NCBI RefSeq assembly: GCF_014839805.1
Contig: NC_051135.1
Span: forward strand, 9,427,291-9,491,290
Length of the DNA stretch: 64,000 nucleotides
Direction: 5' to 3'
Origin: Manduca sexta
Lineage: Eukaryota; Arthropoda; Insecta; Lepidoptera; Sphingidae
The position numbers and the translations under genes are program-made. A model generated the notes under the pieces. That model had not been told where the DNA came from and did no database searches. It saw only the letters and a list, made by a program, of their open reading frames with translations. Below are positions 59,308-64,000 of this stretch, one piece after another. How positions within the stretch are numbered: position 1 is the stretch's first letter; each line of letters opens with the position of its first letter.

Positions 59308-59557
59308 CTGGTGGTGGTAGGTATCTCATAATATGTGAGAGTCTATTTCTGCCACTATTCTGTTCCGGTTTGAAGAACATTGTAGACAATATAACTACTG
59401 GACATAATGAGACTTAACATCTCATGTCTCGGGATGGCCAGCGCAGTGGAATACCAAACAATACTTTGTAATTCAAATTGTTCGAAGGTGCTTCTACTAA
59501 TTGTTGGCGGTCGTATCATCAGGAGAACGGCAGACTCGTCTCGTCATTCAAAGCAAT
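59308..59557 (-). repeat. Repeat family E copy 3
   Basis: In reverse it has GATACGACCGCCAACAATTAG, CACTGCGCTGGCCATCCCGA, GAGACATGAGATGTTAAGTC and TAGACTCTCACATATTATGAG, collinear with 49250-49541. Confidence 0.8.
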
Positions 59558-59569
59558 AAAAAAAACACA

Positions 59570-61965
59570 AGTTTTCACTCGTGAAAACTTTAACACCTAA
59601 GTTTCAGCATCGTTGACCATAGAGATTATAAGTAAGGTGTTAAAGAGTACTAGGTAAGCTGCCGTCAATATCATTTAAGAACGAGGAGTGCCGGCTTAAC
59701 TTATTAGAGGAGAGGACATTTTGTCTAAACGTGATTTCATATTTTTGCGCAGTGGTTTCATTACTTGTCTTAAATAATATTTTCCTCTTAATTCTTTATG
59801 ATCTTCTATAATCAGATAACATTTATTCTTATTACAATATATATCAGGAACAAATTAAAATTACTGTTGTTTGAATAGGGAGGACGGTATAAGCACCAGG
59901 TATATAATATGTATAAGTAGTTCAATTGTTTAATTATTTTTATATTTGATGAACCACTTTAAGAAAAAATAAATTAATGGTCTCCCCTTGACTGTGAAGT
60001 CTGGAATCTTCAAAATGTCGAGAGAAAATAATAATATAAATAGCCGCGCTAAAATCCGTAAAGTAGTTTTATTTCAATGTCTAACATTCGCATTCAATCA
60101 GTATAAAAAATATTAGAAACCAAACCGAAATCCTTAATTAATACAAGTCTTCAAAGAATAATTTTAACATAGGAATTCTAATCATACATTTAGTTTTTAC
60201 AGCCTTTTAAACCAAATCTTAATGCTCATCTCAGGACGTCGGAGAATTTGGAGCGCAATTAATAGTCGTTATATTGCTACTGTGACAAAGTACCAGCGAC
60301 TTTAAACATAATTTATATGATTAGATATACAGTTTTATATGTAGTTCTCAATTTGATGAGTAAAGGAGGTTTTAATGTAGCCACGTCCCATAGGAATGCA
60401 CTCAAAGAGATGAAGTCTGCAGTAAATAATTGAGATAATGTACCTAAATATCAAAAGGACGATGTTCTCAGCGTCTATAGTATATGCTTTATTCATAAGA
60501 ATTGCGTTGGGTATATTTTTAATGACGGGATAGCGAGCGAAGATGCACTGTTAAATAAAGCGTGTTGGAAAACTCCACACTTTTTTGCCTGATCTGGATT
60601 TTCAGGACCTTTTGATCCACAAACCAATTCACTAGGCTATGCTGTGTTAAAGTCTAGTCACTAGACTATAGAGACCACTCATCATCATTGGCAATAAACA
60701 TCTACGTGAGATGATTAAGTAGCGTTCGTAGAAGATGCGAATTACAATATACACTTACGCTGGTGACTTATCAGATCGATTCTAGCCCGAAAGATACGAA
60801 TAAGATAATATTTATTATTTGACTTCATAAGTACTTTCTATATTTTTAAGAATTTTAAACCTACTATTGTCTATACATCATATTGAACCTTAGACCATCT
60901 TTAAGGGACGCGTCGTGTGCTTATTGCTGTGGATAAAACAAAAAATCATTTTCAATATTACTACTAAAAAAAGTGCAAAAAACTATACCGTTTTGTGTCG
61001 TTACTAACTCGCACATAAATAAATCTTAAACTTTAGATAGATTATTTGGAGTACAAAGTATAGTACTTTACTATATATATGTAGATCTGGAGAAAATTGA
61101 TAACATACACACAGAAAACGGGACGTTGATTTATAATATGTATAGATCGTCTTAATATTGAACTCATAGACCACTTTTAAGAGACATCACTTATCAAAAA
61201 CAACAATGTAATAAATCCTTCACCTGCAAAACCATTGTAAGACGAACTCCAACTTCCTTGCCAGCTACTGAAGACAAAGACTATGAGATCAGTGACCCCG
61301 ATCTTCTATTGTTTATAAGATCGCAACGCTCCACTGCATATGCACTTAATGGGTGCAATGAAAAAAGAGGTCTCCTTAATGAAGCATGGTTAATAAAATC
61401 TAGTTTTATTTAATGAATGTCGACGGGATCATTTAAGATGTCGTTGGGGTTTAATTAGTAGTTAAGTATGGCTGAATGTAATGAGAACACAACATGTTAA
61501 GAAGGAATAAAAGAAAAAGTTCATCAATCATGTAAATTAAATAATATATTTGTATCCATAAAATATTGTGATTCCATACATTTTTACTACTCCTCCAGTT
61601 TGGAAAACAGTTTCCACCAGAAAGTAACATGTAAGAAACTCAAGTGTTGCTCTTTTCAAAATCAGTTAAAAAGTGCTATATACAGTGCATAATATAAACA
61701 GTATTAAAATTATGGACTCCTATAAAACCGTTTATGATCACCCTATCCCTTGCCAGGTTGACTAACAAATGTCCCTCATAGCTACAACACCCAATAATTT
61801 GTATTACTAGGTACTGTATCCGTGCACTCCTCTGTCTAAGACGTTAAATGGTAAGTCTCTCCATGTTTAGTGATTAGCAGTAATTATCCTTTGGCTCATC
61901 TATCAGAACTTCTATAGTCGTTTGGCACAGATTTATTCAATGCAATTAGGTAAGTGAGGTTCTTC
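59570..61965. other. Non-coding stretch
   Basis: No exon, RNA gene or transposon was recognised. Confidence 0.45.
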
Positions 61966-61969
61966 ATGT

Positions 61970-62280
61970 ATTATTACTATCAGCCTTATATTTTATTCTG
62001 TCTTACTGCTGGGTACGGGCCTCCTCTACTACTGAGAAGCACGCTGCCTTAATCCATCACGTTGGCCTAATATAGATTAGAAGACTTCACATACCCTTCA
62101 AAATTCTTATAGAGAACTTCTCAGGTATGCAGGCTTCCTTACTATGTTTTACTTTACCGTTAAAGCCAAGGTTAATTCACAAAGAATACTTACATAAAAG
62201 AAAAATCAGAGGTGCGTACCCATGGGTTTTGAATCTGCGGACATTCGTCTACAGATCGTTTCAATCCCAACCATACTATC
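61970..62280 (-). mobile_element. SINE-1 copy, near full-length, diverged
   Basis: Tail TATTATTACTATCAGCCTTA at left, core CATCACGTTGGCCTAATATAG, then ACTTCTCAGGTATGCAGGC, and a decayed tRNA head with GATTCAAAACCC-like B box (complement of GGGTTTTGAATC) at right. Confidence 0.8.
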
Positions 62281-63404
62281 GTTCACTTCAATAGAATCCA
62301 ATATTACAAGTAAAAGGGAGCAGGTGTGCTAGCAGTCCCCTGGAAATCTAAATCCATCTTTAATTAAATAACCTGGATATGTAATTCAATTCAGATTGAT
62401 TTCATAAGTTTACGTTCCTCCTCGACCTCAGACTGTGTAACAGAGATGTTTGATTAAATAATCAATATCATAGGTACTAGTTACACACGCATTGCATTAA
62501 ACTAGTGCCAAATGAGATACGACCTTACCACCAGACGTGAGGGATTAAAATTCACCGCAGTCGATCGAGACGTTTTGGCGCCATTTAAAACATTTCTCCA
62601 GTACTATTACCATTTCACATAGACTTTCAATAATGTTTTGCGTTGAAATTGGCCTTTTTGGAGAGTTTATCATGGTTTTTGTACAAATACGCACTATTAC
62701 TGTTTATTAATTCGAATTAGTGTTAAAATAGCTCTTATTGACATCCTAAAATACTGTGCCATTTTTTTTTTTATTGGATACTGGTTTTGTTTTTGCGATG
62801 TTGTTATTCTAACTCGGATTCAGAAACAAACACAATAACGCAGACTCGTAAAGTATCCGACTGTCGGCGAGGTTGTAGCTTAAATTCTTTCCACATTGGT
62901 TATGTTTTCGAATATCGAATGCACGGTTTTTATTATTATTCTTGTTTTGAAAAATCTTTTGCTGTTTCTATTTTCAAATATTGAACACAAGAAGTTTATT
63001 CGAAATGTCTTATTATTTATTATCTGTGAACTTTGGTTACAATAATTGAAATGTGGAACTTAATTTGCACTACAATAAGTTTAAAATCATTTACCATTAC
63101 ACAACCCAGCGGTGTTTTAAAACTTGTGTCGTTCCCGAAATCGCCGTGTTCCATTGAAAAAGTTCTATCATTAGCCAAACTTAGCGCGAACAATGCAAAC
63201 TTTGACCCAAAGATAATAATTAAATTTAGTTGGCAACTGAATTCTTCGGTCGGACTACTGAGATATTCGGTTTTAGTGAAGTATTTTACTTCTTACTCTC
63301 TTTTACAAAGCATATTGTTGCCTGAGGCTTTGATTGATTTTTGGTTATGGATTATTCTGACATATAAAGCTAGGTATATATTCTGATTTAGTTTGTAATG
63401 TATG

Positions 63405-63490
63405 TATGCTCAATATGGGGATAAGTTCGCCTCCTATCACATAGGGACGGAATACACGTAGATAAAACTGCGCTCCCCGGTTGCACCTTT
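63405..63490 (+). mobile_element. SINE-2 3' fragment
   Basis: ATGGGGATAAGTTCGCCTCC and CATAGGGACGGAATACACG match the body of SINE-2, and CTGCGCTCCCCGGTTGC the pre-tail part. Head and tail are lost. Confidence 0.5.
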
Positions 63491-63639
63491 GTCTTTGGTC
63501 ATTAAGGCGTAATGAGTGTGATATGTCTATACTTTGTGAAGATTCGTCTGCTTGATGAGATTTATCTGCATTTGAAAATGATTTTCAAAAATACAGAAGC
63601 AAGGCAGAATTGACATTGATCATCAAAAAAAAAAATCAA

Positions 63640-63685
63640 ATAGAGGCCGTGCCTAGCAGTAGGACAGAGCTGGTATCATTATTGA
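63640..63685 (+). mobile_element. SINE-1 tail fragment
   Basis: ATAGAGGCCGTGCCTAGCAG followed by TAGGACAGAGCTGGTATCATTATT corresponds to the last ~45 bp of SINE-1. Confidence 0.5.
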
Positions 63686-64000
63686 AAATCATGGTACTTC
63701 ACAACACAATATCGGAGTAGTTAACTATCACTTCATTCTGAAGAAAAAGAAACTTATACGGGCTGCAGACTAAAAACTAATAACCTAAGTTAGTTTAGCT
63801 TAGCTCGCATGTCTGAGATATTTTTTATACTTGTTTTCAGATATAAAACTATATAAACTGAGATAGATATTTTACCTGATTTTCACAGCTATGCGAGGTA
63901 AACGAGCTTAGTTATAGAACTCTAAGTGGCTTTATGTAGTGGCTTTACGTAAGATGTAGGTAATATAGTTATATTTCCTATTACGTGTAACGTTTTGGTC

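Noticed and set aside
63033..63386. 117-codon plus-strand frame, hydrophobic in parts
   Set aside because: Considered as a chemoreceptor fragment, but there is no recognisable motif and the translation matches AT-rich chance composition.
1..64000. CRISPR array, rRNA, intact tRNA, viral or bacterial operon structure
   Set aside because: No direct-repeat spacer array, rRNA core or cloverleaf was seen; tRNA-like boxes all belong to SINEs.

Overview
This 64-kb window looks like a piece of a moth or butterfly (Lepidoptera) nuclear chromosome. It is AT-rich and almost free of long reading frames. The clues are splice-junction-bounded exons of an insect-type Beaten-path immunoglobulin protein, tRNA-derived SINEs with lepidopteran-style heads and tails, a DD37D (maT-type) mariner, and several short repeats that I know, from memory, as common in moth genomes. 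There is no sign of bacterial, organellar or viral organisation: no operons, CRISPR, rRNA or intact tRNA.

The only host gene I can recognise is a beaten-path-like (Beat) gene on the minus strand. Two consecutive Ig-domain exons lie at 2552-2760 and 2149-2284, joined by a 267-bp phase-0 intron. The gene runs off the left edge. Its signal-peptide exon must lie upstream, at higher coordinates or outside the window, so much of the window may be its long 5' intron (inference). Weaker exon candidates on the plus strand are 10568-10678, 10926-11076 and 11258-11422 (a phase-compatible set), 27706-27929 and 30171-30225. I could not name their products.

The rest is a dense, layered transposon landscape. 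From 20.0 to 25.0 kb there is a degraded ~3.1-kb DNA transposon with ~67-bp inverted ends. It carries a YqaJ-type nuclease gene (plus) and a convergent DDE transposase gene (minus), as in the ISL2EU/IS4EU superfamily. A 214-bp TTAA-flanked miniature element has split its transposase. Next to it, a maT mariner with two frameshifts sits inside a copy of a ~250-bp repeat (family C). From 35.7 to 36.5 kb, three insertion layers are stacked: an old repeat (family D), a ~375-bp foldback element inside it, and a 239-bp relative inside the foldback, each younger insertion at a TTAA. Around 29.5 kb one SINE type sits inside another.

Repeat families, named here only for cross-reference: SINE-1 (2.8, 16.5, 25.5, 29.5, 41.7, 49.6, 62.0 kb); SINE-2 (29.4, 37.0, 53.9, 56.9, 63.4 kb); C (5.3, 24.8, 35.1, 53.1, 57.5, 58.6 kb); D (3.9, 28.2, 33.4, 35.7, 51.2, 54.8, 56.2, 58.2 kb); E (46.9, 49.3, 59.3 kb); F (15.5 and 34.1 kb); G, a LINE coding remnant (4.6 and 54.3 kb); H (9.3 and 18.4 kb). 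There are also a ~1-kb inverted-repeat element at 17.2-18.2 kb, two strong hairpins, and two old tandem duplications at 26.3 and 40.7 kb.

Identifications rest on reading the sequence and on remembered family features; no search was run.
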